The translations under genes were made by a program, and so were the position numbers. Positions 42,166 to 51,352 of a DNA stretch of 64,000 nt are shown here, in pieces (the first letter of the stretch is position 1; every line of letters begins with the position of its first letter). The notes below the pieces were generated by a model, which was not told where the DNA came from, did no database searches, and saw only the letters and a list, made by a program, of their open reading frames with translations. This DNA is from Blautia sp900556555. Its GTDB lineage: Bacteria > Bacillota > Clostridia > Lachnospirales > Lachnospiraceae. The DNA lies in NCBI GenBank assembly GCA_964250615.1, contig CAXUGM010000018.1, one strand, 5' to 3'.

Positions 42166-42839
42166 GACGGATTCTCCTCCAGTGAATATCCTGCGTTTCT
42201 TGTGGCTTTGATTTGGATATCTGCGTGGAGGGCAGATAATTTTTTCCTAAGATAAGAAATATAAACCCATACCACATTGATTTCTGCTTCACTGTCATAT
42301 CCCCATATTTTTTCCAGGAAACGTTCCGAGGAAATGAGCTGGTGAGGATTGCACATCAAAAGCTCCAGCATCTGAAACTCTTTATTCGCAAGGCGGAAGC
42401 TTCCTTTTGCGGTAGAAAGTTCAAACGTAGCCCTGTCCAGTGTTACGTTTCCCATAGTTAGTTTCGAGTTTAGCTGTGCGGCTTGTGTTCTTGTGATGGC
42501 ACGGATTCTTGCCAGAAGTTCTTTAGAATGAAAAGGTTTTGCAAGATAATCATTGGCTCCGGCATCCAGTCCTTCCACCTTATCATCTACTTCTGATTTC
42601 GCTGTCAATAATAGAATCGGGATGAGATTACCCTTTTCCCTGACTCTTTTTAATACCGTAAGGCCATCTACCTTTGGCATCATAATGTCTAAGATTACCC
42701 CATCATAATTATCCATTTCCAGATAATCCAAGGCACTCTGGCCATCATAGACTGCATCTACTGAATAGTTATTTCTTTCCAAAATTGCCACCAGTGCTTT
42801 TGATAATGCTTTCTCATCCTCTGCCAACAATAACCGCAT
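42162..42839 (-). CDS. OmpR-family response regulator
   Basis: 225 residues from ATG 42839 (GAGGAG site). Receiver domain with AEDE, phospho-acceptor in ILDIMMPKVDG and TAKSEVDDK, Lys in AKPF; C-terminal winged helix with WVYISYLRKKL. An upstream extension to 42881 is unlikely. Partner of the kinase that follows. Confidence 0.93.
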   Translation of the reverse strand: MRLLLAEDEKALSKALVAILERNNYSVDAVYDGQSALDYLEMDNYDGVILDIMMPKVDGLTVLKRVREKGNLIPILLLTAKSEVDDKVEGLDAGANDYLAKPFHSKELLARIRAITRTQAAQLNSKLTMGNVTLDRATFELSTAKGSFRLANKEFQMLELLMCNPHQLISSERFLEKIWGYDSEAEINVVWVYISYLRKKLSALHADIQIKATRNAGYSLEENPS

Positions 42840-42951
42840 GATATGCTCCTCCTCATTTTCGTTCTCTTTTCGTGCAAACATAGATAAAACTGCTTTTCTT
42901 TAAGAATAATCCTATGACCTTAATTATACTTAAAAAACAGCCCCTTTTAAA

Positions 42952-43101
42952 CTATTCACTGAACCGGATCCTGTCAATCAGGGATTCTTTTTTCATGGAT
43001 TTTCCAATCACGGTGACTAACAACAATTGGATCAAAGCCATCACAACTACAATTCCAGTCACAGCCACTACAGGATAGTGATAATACATGATGTTAAGCA
43101 T
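42952..43101 (-). pseudogene. C-terminal remnant of an FtsX/BceB-type ABC permease
   Basis: A 49-codon frame reads one membrane span (VVAVTGIVVVMALIQLLLV) and then KSMKKESLIDRIRFSE and a stop, exactly how many FtsX-type bacitracin/lantibiotic permeases end. The rest of the protein and its ATPase are missing; a stop lies just upstream. A relic between the two-component genes and helD. Confidence 0.65.
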
Positions 43102-43122
43102 CTTTGTTTCATATGCGGTTTA

Positions 43123-45189
43123 TCACTTTGTACTTTCATTTTCCAGCAATCGGCTCAAAGGTTTGTCCCCCAGGAAATATAGCTGATGCAGTGCCCTGGT
43201 GATGGCTACATAGAGAAGCTTTGCCTCTTTTGGGTTTTCTCCATAATGCTCCTCATCTGCTTTCCAGAGAATGACAGCATCAAATTCCAGGCCTTTGGTC
43301 AGAGTTACCGGAAGTACCATCACCCCGTTATGGAAATCCTGGGTTTCCTCCTGGATTCCAAGGCTTTTTCTTACTTCTTTTGCTTCCTCTTCTTCTCTGC
43401 AGACCACAGCAATGGTTTCAAATCCTTGTTCCTGTACCTTTGCCACCGTAGCTTCCAGAAGCTGGTTCAATGCTTCTCCTTCCTGGATGTTTACCTGAAC
43501 CTCCTGGCCACGGCGGATTACAGGCTGTATTTTATAACTTCCCTGGGAAGCCTTTTCCAGCACTTTTCCGGCACATTCTGAGATTTCAATGGTATTCCGG
43601 TAACTCTTTGCCAGAAGGTAAAAGCTGTCCTGTTCTTTTTGAAACAGCACTTTTTTCAAGTCTTCCCAGTCATTCATACCTGTTTCATAACGGATATTCT
43701 GGGAAACATCTCCCATAATAGTAAAATAACAGGTGTCTAAAACCTGTTTCATCACATAATAGATCATAACACCGAAATCTTGTGCCTCATCAATGATAAT
43801 CTGGCTGAATTCATCTGCATCCTTTTTCTTCAAAATACGTTTCCAGATGAGGCATAATGCCGCAGTATCATATAGATCAAACCTTCCTTTTTTTACATGA
43901 CACAGCGTTTCCTCCCAGTCATGGTTGTTCAATCTGTTATTTTTCATAAGCCAGAGCAGAAATTCCTGGTAAATCTGAGGCTCTGTCCATTTATTCTTTG
44001 CGGAATGAAAATAGTTCCGGTATTCTTGCAGTTTTCTCTTTTTCTCATTTTCTTCCTTTTCTGTACAGAGAAATTTAATCCTGGAAGCAATCCTGGTATT
44101 TAAGAGTTTTTCCAACTGTAAAAGGGAAAGCTGCGGATTCCGATCCCTGGTCTCTTTCATGTTCGCTTCTGACAGCAAGATACCAAGTTCAGAATCTTTG
44201 ATCGTATCCAGTATCAAAGTATGTTGTTTCCAGATATCCAGAAATTCTTCCAAAGCATTTACAAAGTCCAGCTTGCTTTTTACCGGAGCCATGTTATCTT
44301 CAGGAATCACCTGATATTTTTTCTTCCAGGATTTTCCCATTAGATAAGGCAGAAAAAGATCCATCCGCATCTGCCTTACATGATTGACATCCAGTTCCGG
44401 CAGCCCGCTGCTGATATAATTTAACAACATATCACTGCTTCCAATGATGCAGAATTCGGAAGGCTTGTATTTCTCTTCGTAGTTATAAAGTACATAGGAA
44501 ATCCGGTGAAGAGCAACGGTTGTCTTTCCACTTCCGGCAACACCCTGTACAATGATATTTTTAAAGGGGGTATCCCGGATGATTTCATTTTGTTCTTTTT
44601 GAATGGTGGCGATAATATCTCCCAGAACAGCTTCTTTGTTTTGGGACAGATATTTTACCAGCAATTCATCATTGGCAGCCACATCATCATCGTAAAAACC
44701 CAGCAGCTTCTTTCCTTGGATATCATAAGTCCGTTTCTTATATAGATCAATCTCTACTGGCTGGTTTCCAGGTACTTTATAGTGCCCATGCCCCAGTTCG
44801 TTCTCATAGTAGACGCTGGAAACAGGAGCACGCCAATCTACAATAATGACTTCATTGGCATTTTGCGTAATTCCGTTTTTTCCAATATACAAACTTTCTC
44901 TGGCACCATAGGTTTCATCCTGGTAGTCGATTCTTCCAAAATAGGCTTTCTTAGAAGCTGCCTTATTTTTACGAAGGGAATTCTCAGTGTGCTCCAGAAT
45001 ATTTCTTCCGGCCACCAGCATACCGTAGGAATCACCTTCTCCTTTTTTTACTGCCTGAAAAAGTTCTGTCACCTCTTTTTTGTAGCGTCTTTCTTTCTCC
45101 TCATATAAGTGGATATTCTCCCGGATAATTTTCAGACACTGTTCCAGATGCATTTTCTCCTGTTGTTGTTCTTTTAGATGTTTTTCCAT
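43123..45189 (-). CDS. helD: HelD-type superfamily 1 helicase (RNA polymerase recycling factor)
   Basis: 688 residues: an N-terminal coiled coil (first ~65) as in HelD, a YFGRIDY...YIGK beta domain that includes VDWRAPVSSVYYE, Walker A GVAGSGKTTVALHR, Walker B IIIDEAQDF, and late motifs KGLEFDAVILW and YVAITRA. HelD releases stalled RNA polymerase. B. subtilis HelD is about 774 residues, so this is a shorter form. GAGGT precedes the ATG. Confidence 0.88.
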   Translation of the reverse strand: MEKHLKEQQQEKMHLEQCLKIIRENIHLYEEKERRYKKEVTELFQAVKKGEGDSYGMLVAGRNILEHTENSLRKNKAASKKAYFGRIDYQDETYGARESLYIGKNGITQNANEVIIVDWRAPVSSVYYENELGHGHYKVPGNQPVEIDLYKKRTYDIQGKKLLGFYDDDVAANDELLVKYLSQNKEAVLGDIIATIQKEQNEIIRDTPFKNIIVQGVAGSGKTTVALHRISYVLYNYEEKYKPSEFCIIGSSDMLLNYISSGLPELDVNHVRQMRMDLFLPYLMGKSWKKKYQVIPEDNMAPVKSKLDFVNALEEFLDIWKQHTLILDTIKDSELGILLSEANMKETRDRNPQLSLLQLEKLLNTRIASRIKFLCTEKEENEKKRKLQEYRNYFHSAKNKWTEPQIYQEFLLWLMKNNRLNNHDWEETLCHVKKGRFDLYDTAALCLIWKRILKKKDADEFSQIIIDEAQDFGVMIYYVMKQVLDTCYFTIMGDVSQNIRYETGMNDWEDLKKVLFQKEQDSFYLLAKSYRNTIEISECAGKVLEKASQGSYKIQPVIRRGQEVQVNIQEGEALNQLLEATVAKVQEQGFETIAVVCREEEEAKEVRKSLGIQEETQDFHNGVMVLPVTLTKGLEFDAVILWKADEEHYGENPKEAKLLYVAITRALHQLYFLGDKPLSRLLENESTK

Positions 45190-45305
45190 GTTTTTACCTC
45201 ACTTTTCTCAAATTTTTCACTTAAAATCTGAAGCAGGCACTCGTTCCCATCCCTAAACGGCACCTTCCAGTTTCAGGCGGTCTTTCATTATAGCAAACAG
45301 AAGGG

Positions 45306-45352
45306 TAAAAAACAACTCCATGAAACAGATTTTTCTGTTTTATGGAGCTGTT
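45306..45352 (-). terminator. Terminator after trpB
   Basis: AACAGCTCCATAAAACAG pairs with CTGTTTCATGGAGTTGTT (45311-45352), followed on the minus strand by TTTTTTACC. A long, nearly perfect stem; it could work in both directions. Confidence 0.85.
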
Positions 45353-45417
45353 TTGTGGGATTTTCGAATCTATTAATTTCTGTTATCGTATTTTGTATTT
45401 TGGGTCTGAATGGACTC

Positions 45418-46809
45418 TTAAAATTCATTGCCCGGAAATCTTGGGATTCCGGAAAGTCCGGCAGCAAGTTCTTCGTCTGTGGGGATATAATCAGACATCT
45501 CACCATTGTTAAATCTTTCATATGCGAACATATCAAAATAGCCTGTTCCGGTAAGACCGAATACAATGGTTTTTTCTTCGCCGGTTTCTTTACATTTGAG
45601 TGCTTCGTCCATGGCTACCCGGATAGCATGAGCACTTTCCGGTGCAGGCAGAATTCCTTCTACCCTGGCAAATTGTACGGCTGCGTCAAATACAGAGGTC
45701 TGATCTACAGAACGTGCTTCCATAAGCCCATCATGATAAAGCTGAGATAAAATAGAACTCATACCATGATAGCGAAGTCCTCCGGCATGACTGGCAGATG
45801 GAATAAAGCCACTGCCAAGGGTGTACATTTTCTGTAATGGTGTTACCATACCGGTATCGCAGTAATCATAAACAAATTTACCCCTTGTTAAACTTGGGCA
45901 AGATGCTGGTTCCACGGCAATAATCTGATAGTCCCGCTCTCCTCTTAATTTTTCACCCATAAACGGAGAAATCAATCCGCCCAGGTTGGAACCGCCTCCG
46001 GCACATCCGATGATCATATCTGCCTTTACACCGTATTTATCCAATGCTGTTTTAGTTTCCAGTCCGATAATCGTCTGATGTAGAAGAACCTGGTTCATAA
46101 CACTGCCGAGGACATAACGATAACCTTCCTGCTGCGTAGCTCTTTCCACTGCTTCTGAAATAGCACATCCAAGGCTTCCGGAAGTACCTGGATGAAGTTC
46201 GAGAATCTTTCTTCCAACTTCGGTTGTTTCAGACGGAGACGGAGTCACAGATGCTCCGTAGGTTCTCATGACTTCTCTTCGGAAAGGCTTCTGCTCATAA
46301 GAACATTTTACCATATATACCTGACAGTCTAATCCAAAGTAGGAGCATGCCATAGAAAGGGCGGTTCCCCACTGCCCTGCTCCGGTTTCCGTTGTTACAC
46401 CTTTCAGTCCCTGCTTTTTCGCATAATAAGCCTGGGCAATGGCAGAATTCAGCTTATGACTTCCGCTGGTATTATTCCCTTCAAATTTATAATAAATTTT
46501 TGCTGGTGTCTGTAATTTTTCTTCTAAACAATAGGCACGTACCAGAGGAGCAGGCCGGTACATTTTATAAAAGTTTCTTATTTCCTCTGGAATATCGATA
46601 TAGGGAGTGGTATCATCCAGTTCCTGTTTTACCAGTTCTTTGCAAAATACAACTTCCAATTCTTTCTCTGTCATAGGTTTTAAAGTTTCTGGATTTAAAA
46701 GAGGAGCAGGTTTCTGCTTCATATCAGCCCTCACGTTATACCATTGTTTCGGAAGCTCTGATTCTTCTAAATAGATTTTATAAGGGATTTCTTTGTTTTG
46801 ATTTGACAT
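45418..46809 (-). CDS. trpB: TrpB2-type tryptophan synthase beta chain
   Basis: 463 residues of the TrpB2 group, longer at the N-terminus than canonical TrpB. PLP lysine in SGSHKLNSA, ETGAGQWG, the glycine loop GCAGGGSNLGG and late GLTGTGYFDM. It joins indole and serine into tryptophan; TrpB2 proteins lack TrpA partners and may salvage indole, available in the gut. No other trp genes are nearby. Its T-box leader ties it to tryptophan supply. GGAG-type site before the ATG. Confidence 0.94.
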   Translation of the reverse strand: MSNQNKEIPYKIYLEESELPKQWYNVRADMKQKPAPLLNPETLKPMTEKELEVVFCKELVKQELDDTTPYIDIPEEIRNFYKMYRPAPLVRAYCLEEKLQTPAKIYYKFEGNNTSGSHKLNSAIAQAYYAKKQGLKGVTTETGAGQWGTALSMACSYFGLDCQVYMVKCSYEQKPFRREVMRTYGASVTPSPSETTEVGRKILELHPGTSGSLGCAISEAVERATQQEGYRYVLGSVMNQVLLHQTIIGLETKTALDKYGVKADMIIGCAGGGSNLGGLISPFMGEKLRGERDYQIIAVEPASCPSLTRGKFVYDYCDTGMVTPLQKMYTLGSGFIPSASHAGGLRYHGMSSILSQLYHDGLMEARSVDQTSVFDAAVQFARVEGILPAPESAHAIRVAMDEALKCKETGEEKTIVFGLTGTGYFDMFAYERFNNGEMSDYIPTDEELAAGLSGIPRFPGNEF

Positions 46810-46864
46810 AATGGTGTCTCCTTTCTTTTAGACTTCCAGGGACAGGTACAGCGTTTTGTGAAAC

Positions 46865-47151
46865 AAAAAAGCCCTTGTCCCCAAAAAACAATCGTTTCCA
46901 GGGACAAGAGCAAAAACTCCTGCGGTGCCACCCAATTTGATACTTGCGTACCCACTCATCGCATGCTTCACATGCTAAATTTGATAACGAAGTTTATTCT
47001 CCGGCCTTCATACTTTGTTCTGTTGGCCCTCAGAAGCCCATTCCCTTTTAGCTCTAATACTGCATCCCACCATCTGCAGCTCTCTGGGATTAGAAAAATG
47101 TTTCATAAAACAAAGAATAAAAGGTACTTACTCTTCTTCGATGGTTTAGCT
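46865..47151 (-). ncRNA. T-box riboswitch, tryptophan type
   Basis: A leader upstream of trpB with all main T-box parts on the minus strand: the opening GAAGAGTAAGTACC of stem I (near 47129-47142), a specifier region GGGAATGGGCTTCTGAG with UGG (Trp) at 47038-47040, the T-box GGGTGGCACCGCAGG (46917-46933) and a terminator CTTGTCCC...GGGGACAAGGGC with six U (46865-46911). Uncharged tRNA-Trp would favour the antiterminator and expression of trpB. Codon assignment rests on position and on the gene. Confidence 0.92.
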
Positions 47152-47161
47152 TGTTAAACTA

Positions 47162-47191
47162 TATATATCATATTTTACGGCAGCGTGTCAA
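47162..47191 (-). promoter_or_regulatory. Promoter of the T-box/trpB unit
   Basis: Minus strand TTGACA (47186-47191), 18 bases, TATATA (47162-47167), placing the start a few bases before stem I of the T-box. Confidence 0.7.
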
Positions 47192-47209
47192 GTAATAATG
47201 TAAATCTTT

Positions 47210-48103
47210 TTATTTTTTGTGAACACCTATGGTATAGGATGTTTTAAAAGTATTTTTAGCCTCCAGGGAAACAATATCCGGCTTTTCAGAAATTTCGTCA
47301 TGGAATCCATAGTTGTCACATCTTCCCATCCATGGCTCAAGACAAATATAAGGTGCTCCTGGAAGACTCCAGATACCAAAATTTGTAAAACCGCTGCAAT
47401 CCATGGTAATGTAAGGTGTTCCGTCAGGGTATGCAATTCCTACCCATTGAACCTGGCTGTTATCAAAAATCAGTGCATCGTTGTCAAACATATGCTCTGT
47501 AACAGGACAGCCATAATATTCTCCTATAGTTTCCAGGGAAAGCTGGTATGGTTTTGTCGGGTCGGCTGTTCCGGAACCTCCTTCGTGAACGAGAATGTAT
47601 TCTAATTCGGGCTGTTTAAAAATCAGCTTATAGTCTGTCTGTTTGGTGTTTTCAAGGATGGGAACATTAAATCCGGGATGTCCTCCAATGGTGAAATACA
47701 TGGTTTTATCATTCTGATTTGTAACCTCCCAGAGTACCTTCAGGTTCCTGCCTTCCAGCAGATAACTGATTTTTAATTGAAATGCAAATGGAAAATAAGT
47801 TCTGGTTGCTTCCGTGTCAGAAAGCTGAAAGCTGATGCAATCTTCTTTTTCTTCGATGCACTGGAACAAAGAACTTCTTGCAAAACCATGTAATTCTGTG
47901 TCAAAACGTTCTCCATTGTAAATGCAATAGTTTTCAAAATTACGTCCAACATTTGGAAATAAGATAGGAGAACGTCTAGCCCAGAACTTCTCATCTCCAT
48001 ACCATAAAGTTTCTTTCTCCATTTCTTTGTCATAGATACTATAAAGTTCTGCTCCTTCTTCACAGACAGATACTTTTAAAAATTCGTTTTCAATTGTATG
48101 CAT
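47210..48103 (-). CDS. Aldose 1-epimerase family protein (LacX-like)
   Basis: 297 residues with the GalM-like beta-sandwich pattern: LWYGDEKFWARRSPILFPNVGR at the start, HGFAR with the first histidine, GGHPGFNVP with the second, and CLEPWMGRCDN near the end holding the acidic residue. It would mutarotate a sugar or sugar phosphate. ATG 48103 has GGAGG 7 bases before; an in-frame ATG at 48118 overlaps that site. Confidence 0.88.
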   Translation of the reverse strand: MHTIENEFLKVSVCEEGAELYSIYDKEMEKETLWYGDEKFWARRSPILFPNVGRNFENYCIYNGERFDTELHGFARSSLFQCIEEKEDCISFQLSDTEATRTYFPFAFQLKISYLLEGRNLKVLWEVTNQNDKTMYFTIGGHPGFNVPILENTKQTDYKLIFKQPELEYILVHEGGSGTADPTKPYQLSLETIGEYYGCPVTEHMFDNDALIFDNSQVQWVGIAYPDGTPYITMDCSGFTNFGIWSLPGAPYICLEPWMGRCDNYGFHDEISEKPDIVSLEAKNTFKTSYTIGVHKK

Positions 48104-48188
48104 TTCGTTATCCTCCATTCGTAGAATCTACATTTAGTTTAACATACCATGTCTATGCCTACAAGGGAAAAGGAGGGAATTCTTAGAA

Positions 48189-49544
48189 TCAAAATCTTTT
48201 CGTTTTCTGATAAAATTCGTCAATCAGGCTGTTGCTGAATGCTTCCTGCATATGAAAATCAAATAAAATCTGTAATAGTCCAAAACGGTTTCGTAAATCT
48301 TTTGCAAAGTAGATTCCCTGCTTTAACAGTTCTGGTGAAACATCCAGTTGTGCAGGAGAATAGGGGGCATCCATGGAAAGCAGGATTCCTTTGATTTCTT
48401 CTGTGTCAGGCAGTTCATTGACAACCTTCCAGATTTCATCCTGGTGTTTCTGAAAATTCTTACGTCTTCTTGTTACCTCTTCATCTGAGTTTTTTCCTAT
48501 CTGTTCTTCCAAAGCTAAGACACCAGAAGCAGCTGGGCCGTATGCTTCCTGAATATCTTTTTTCCAGTTATCAAAATCAAACTTTGGAGCTTCTGAGGAG
48601 AGGATGGAATCTTTCTCTTCTTTCAGCATTTCATACAAGCGGATTGCAGTGACGGTTCCGACACCGACTTTTGTTCCATGAAGAGGATCTTCATGCTGGG
48701 AAAGCAGGAACATCATTTCCCAATAATGAGACATATGGTGTTCGCTTCCGGAAGCAGGTCTGGAATTTCCGATATAACTCATTGCAATACCGCTTAATAC
48801 AAGTCCTTCCATAATGGCAGCAATTGCTGCTTTATCTCTTTTAGCAGCTAATGTAGCATTTTCAGCTACCTTTTGGATGGATTGCCGTACTAATGCCATG
48901 ATTTCCGGACAGATATATTCGTCATTTACAATATGGGCAATCTGCCAGTCTGTGAGACATACATATTTTCCAAGTATATCACCCACTCCGGCTGAAATCA
49001 TGTGAAGAGGCGCTTTTGCAATAACATCCAAATCACCAAGAATCACTCTGGCAGGATGTGCCTCGAAGGTTGTTTTCAGGTGTTTGATAATCAGCGGTGA
49101 AACATTTGAGGCATAGCCATCCATAGAGGGAGCTGTTCCTATAATATAGTAATCAATCTTCATTTTATAACTTACATACCGGCACAAATCATTGATGGTT
49201 CCGCTTCCTACCGCAAGAATCAGATCACAGTCATTAGGGACTTGGGAAAACAAAGAAATTAGTGCTTCTTCGTCGGGAACTAATTCAGGATCATGAAAAA
49301 CCACTTTGTCATAGGTGTATCCGGCAGCGTTTAATTCTTCGTACACCTGGAAACCGGCTGCCTTTTCGGTATTGTCATCACTCACTACACAGAGTTTTTT
49401 ATAACTATGCCGTGCCAGGATAGTAGTAAGCTGTTTGATAGCATGATCTTCTATGATAATTTCTTCAACATCACAAAAATGCGTTTTACCACAAGAACAA
49501 GATATTTCCTTCTGCAAATATTTTTTCCAATCAATTTTCTCCAT
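48189..49544 (-). CDS. araM: sn-Glycerol-1-phosphate dehydrogenase (AraM/EgsA family)
   Basis: 451 residues of the iron-type dehydrogenase/3-dehydroquinate-synthase fold: AVGSGTINDLCRYVSYK for NAD binding, GTAPSMDGYAS, the metal ligands around GVGDILGK, EHHMSHYWE and HGTKVGVGT. B. subtilis AraM reduces dihydroxyacetone phosphate to glycerol-1-phosphate; a Firmicute use is in heptaprenylglyceryl phosphate. No arabinose genes accompany it here. Long C-terminal extension beyond the core (about residues 330-451). Confidence 0.92.
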   Translation of the reverse strand: MEKIDWKKYLQKEISCSCGKTHFCDVEEIIIEDHAIKQLTTILARHSYKKLCVVSDDNTEKAAGFQVYEELNAAGYTYDKVVFHDPELVPDEEALISLFSQVPNDCDLILAVGSGTINDLCRYVSYKMKIDYYIIGTAPSMDGYASNVSPLIIKHLKTTFEAHPARVILGDLDVIAKAPLHMISAGVGDILGKYVCLTDWQIAHIVNDEYICPEIMALVRQSIQKVAENATLAAKRDKAAIAAIMEGLVLSGIAMSYIGNSRPASGSEHHMSHYWEMMFLLSQHEDPLHGTKVGVGTVTAIRLYEMLKEEKDSILSSEAPKFDFDNWKKDIQEAYGPAASGVLALEEQIGKNSDEEVTRRRKNFQKHQDEIWKVVNELPDTEEIKGILLSMDAPYSPAQLDVSPELLKQGIYFAKDLRNRFGLLQILFDFHMQEAFSNSLIDEFYQKTKRF

Positions 49545-49674
49545 GAAGCTGCTCTCCTCTTTTCTAAGATATCGTGTATGAATCTGTACTTATAGAGATA
49601 ACTGTACCACGAAGAAATGTAATGCGTCAAACTTGTTGATAAAAACAAACAAGTTGCAGATTGAAAAAATACAG

Positions 49675-50064
49675 TTATTTCGTTTCAGCGGAATAATAAG
49701 GAATACATAAGTAAGAGCCGCCATAGATTAGGTCATTTTTCATATGGTTTATGGCTTTTACCTCTTTGATATATTCATCAGGTGAACCATATTCTTCCGT
49801 CATATATTCCTGAGCAATGTCCCATAAGCTGGTCCCAGATTCTACCTGAATGCTGGTGAAGTATTTCGTTCTTGTGGTATCCTGTGTCCCGGCATTCGTA
49901 ATATGAGCTGTTCCAAAAATCAGAAGTACAGAGATAGCGAGTAAGGCTACGCTGCAATAAAATCTTTTTCTGATTGCGGCTTTCCGTCTTTGCATCCTTA
50001 AATATTGGCGTTTGGTTCGTTCATTTATAACAGTAAATCTCTGTTTTTGTGCTATGGTGTACAT
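49675..50064 (-). CDS. YneA-like LysM protein, SOS-controlled division inhibitor candidate
   Basis: 129 residues: basic N-terminus, one membrane span (about 38-58), then a single LysM-type domain (VESGTSLWDIAQEYMTEE ... YLCIP). This layout, and divergent placement from lexA with LexA boxes in between, is that of YneA, which delays septation during DNA damage in Bacillus. GGAGGAACC precedes ATG 50064. Division inhibition is inferred. Confidence 0.8.
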   Translation of the reverse strand: MYTIAQKQRFTVINERTKRQYLRMQRRKAAIRKRFYCSVALLAISVLLIFGTAHITNAGTQDTTRTKYFTSIQVESGTSLWDIAQEYMTEEYGSPDEYIKEVKAINHMKNDLIYGGSYLCIPYYSAETK

Positions 50065-50085
50065 AATCGGTTCCTCCTTCGGATT

Positions 50086-50239
50086 CGAAAATATGTTTGC
50101 GAACAAACGTTCTTTCGTATGAATAAAGAATACTACAAGAACATTTGTTTGTCAATAAAAATCGAACATATTTTCGAACAAATATTCGAACAGGTATTCC
50201 GAATATTTGTTTGCATTATATGGATAATTATGTTATGAT
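50086..50239. promoter_or_regulatory. Divergent SOS control region with seven LexA-like boxes
   Basis: Sites resembling CGAAC-N4-GTTCG start at 50086, 50100, 50138, 50163, 50175, 50187 and 50200 (14 bases each). The best are at 50100, 50163 and 50175 with one mismatch. The last four overlap by one or two bases, stepping 12, 12 and 13. Promoters: yneA-like TTGACA (50150-50155), 17 bases, TATTCT (50127-50132) on the minus strand; lexA TTGCAT (50211-50216), 17 bases, TATGAT (50234-50239). Confidence 0.8.
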
Positions 50240-50300
50240 TGTAAAAATAGAATTTATTCAGAGCAAAGGCTCATATACATAAAACCGGAGGGATATCCTT

Positions 50301-50927
50301 ATGTCATATGGAAAAATCAGTGAAAAACAAAATGAAATATTAGAATATATGAAAAATGAGATTTTAAACAGAGGCTTTCCGCCATCTGTCAGAGAAATTT
50401 GTGAGGCAGTTCATTTAAAATCCACCTCTTCTGTCCATGCTCATCTGGAGAGTTTGGAGAAGAATGGGTATATCAGGCGAGACCCTACAAAACCAAGAGC
50501 CATTGAAATCGTGGATGATAACTTTAATCTTGTCCGCAGGGAGACGGTCAATGTTCCTATTCTGGGAAAAGTAGCTGCCGGACAGCCTCTTTTGGCTGTA
50601 GAGAATGTAGAAGGATACTTCCCTATTCCAGCGGAATATATGCCGAACAACAAGACATTTATGCTGGTAGTCCAGGGAGACAGTATGGTAAATGCCGGTA
50701 TTTTTGAAGGGGATTATGTGGTAGTAGAACAATCTCCTACTGCCGAAAATGGTCAGAAGGTTGTTGCTTTGCTGGATGATTCTGCTACGGTGAAAACTTT
50801 TTATAAAGAAAAAGACCATATCCGCCTGCAGCCGGAAAATGACTATATGGATCCCATTATCGTAGAGCCTGATCAGCCGTTCCAGATTTTAGGAAAAGTG
50901 ATCGGAGTCTTTCGTTTTATGCGTTAA
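50301..50927 (+). CDS. lexA: LexA repressor
   Basis: 208 residues. N-terminal winged helix (1-70) with SVREICEAVHLKSTSSVHAHL, self-cleavage site Ala93-Gly94 in VAAGQP, catalytic Ser128 in QGDSM and Lys165 in ATVKTF. It represses the SOS regulon and is cleaved with RecA help. CGGAGGG precedes the ATG. Probably represses itself and the divergent yneA-like gene. Confidence 0.97.
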   Translation: MSYGKISEKQNEILEYMKNEILNRGFPPSVREICEAVHLKSTSSVHAHLESLEKNGYIRRDPTKPRAIEIVDDNFNLVRRETVNVPILGKVAAGQPLLAVENVEGYFPIPAEYMPNNKTFMLVVQGDSMVNAGIFEGDYVVVEQSPTAENGQKVVALLDDSATVKTFYKEKDHIRLQPENDYMDPIIVEPDQPFQILGKVIGVFRFMR

Positions 50928-50939
50928 ACCAGGATATAA

Positions 50940-50988
50940 AAAAGGATTAAGAACGTTCCCCAGGCTGGGAATTTTCTTAATCCTTTTC
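50940..50988 (+). terminator. Bidirectional terminator between lexA and rsfS
   Basis: AAAGGATTAAGAA (50941-50953) pairs with TTCTTAATCCTTT, with an inner TTCCC/GGGAA stem; T- and A-rich flanks on both sides allow use by lexA and by the convergent rsfS operon. Confidence 0.85.
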
Positions 50989-50995
50989 TTTATCA

Positions 50996-51349
50996 TTATG
51001 CGTTCAGGCTTTCCCTGTCGATGACAGCTCCATCTCTCCAAATTCGTTCCAGATCATAGAACAAGCGGTTTTCTTCGTCAAAAATGTGAATAACCACATC
51101 TCTGTAATCCATTAAAATCCAGTTAGCACTCTGATAGCCTTCCATCTGTTTTGCTTCGATTCCGGCTCTTCCGAGAACTTCGTCAATATTGTCAGCCATA
51201 GCCTGAACCTGATTGCGGTTAGAACCACTGGCAATGATGAAGTAATCAGCCAGAGTGGATACCTGTTCAATATTAATGATTTTGATATCCTGTGCTTTTT
51301 TATCTTCCATGGCTTCACAAGCCAGACGGGCAATTTCTTTGCTGTTCAT
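50996..51349 (-). CDS. rsfS: Ribosome silencing factor
   Basis: 117 residues of the RsfS/Iojap family, which binds L14 and blocks subunit joining in slow growth. Signature parts are DIKIINIEQVSTLADYF, ASGSNRNQV and the WILMDYRDVVIHIF strand. Last gene of the obg-nadD cluster, 3 bases after yqeK. Confidence 0.95.
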   Translation of the reverse strand: MNSKEIARLACEAMEDKKAQDIKIINIEQVSTLADYFIIASGSNRNQVQAMADNIDEVLGRAGIEAKQMEGYQSANWILMDYRDVVIHIFDEENRLFYDLERIWRDGAVIDRESLNA

Positions 51350-51352
51350 AGG

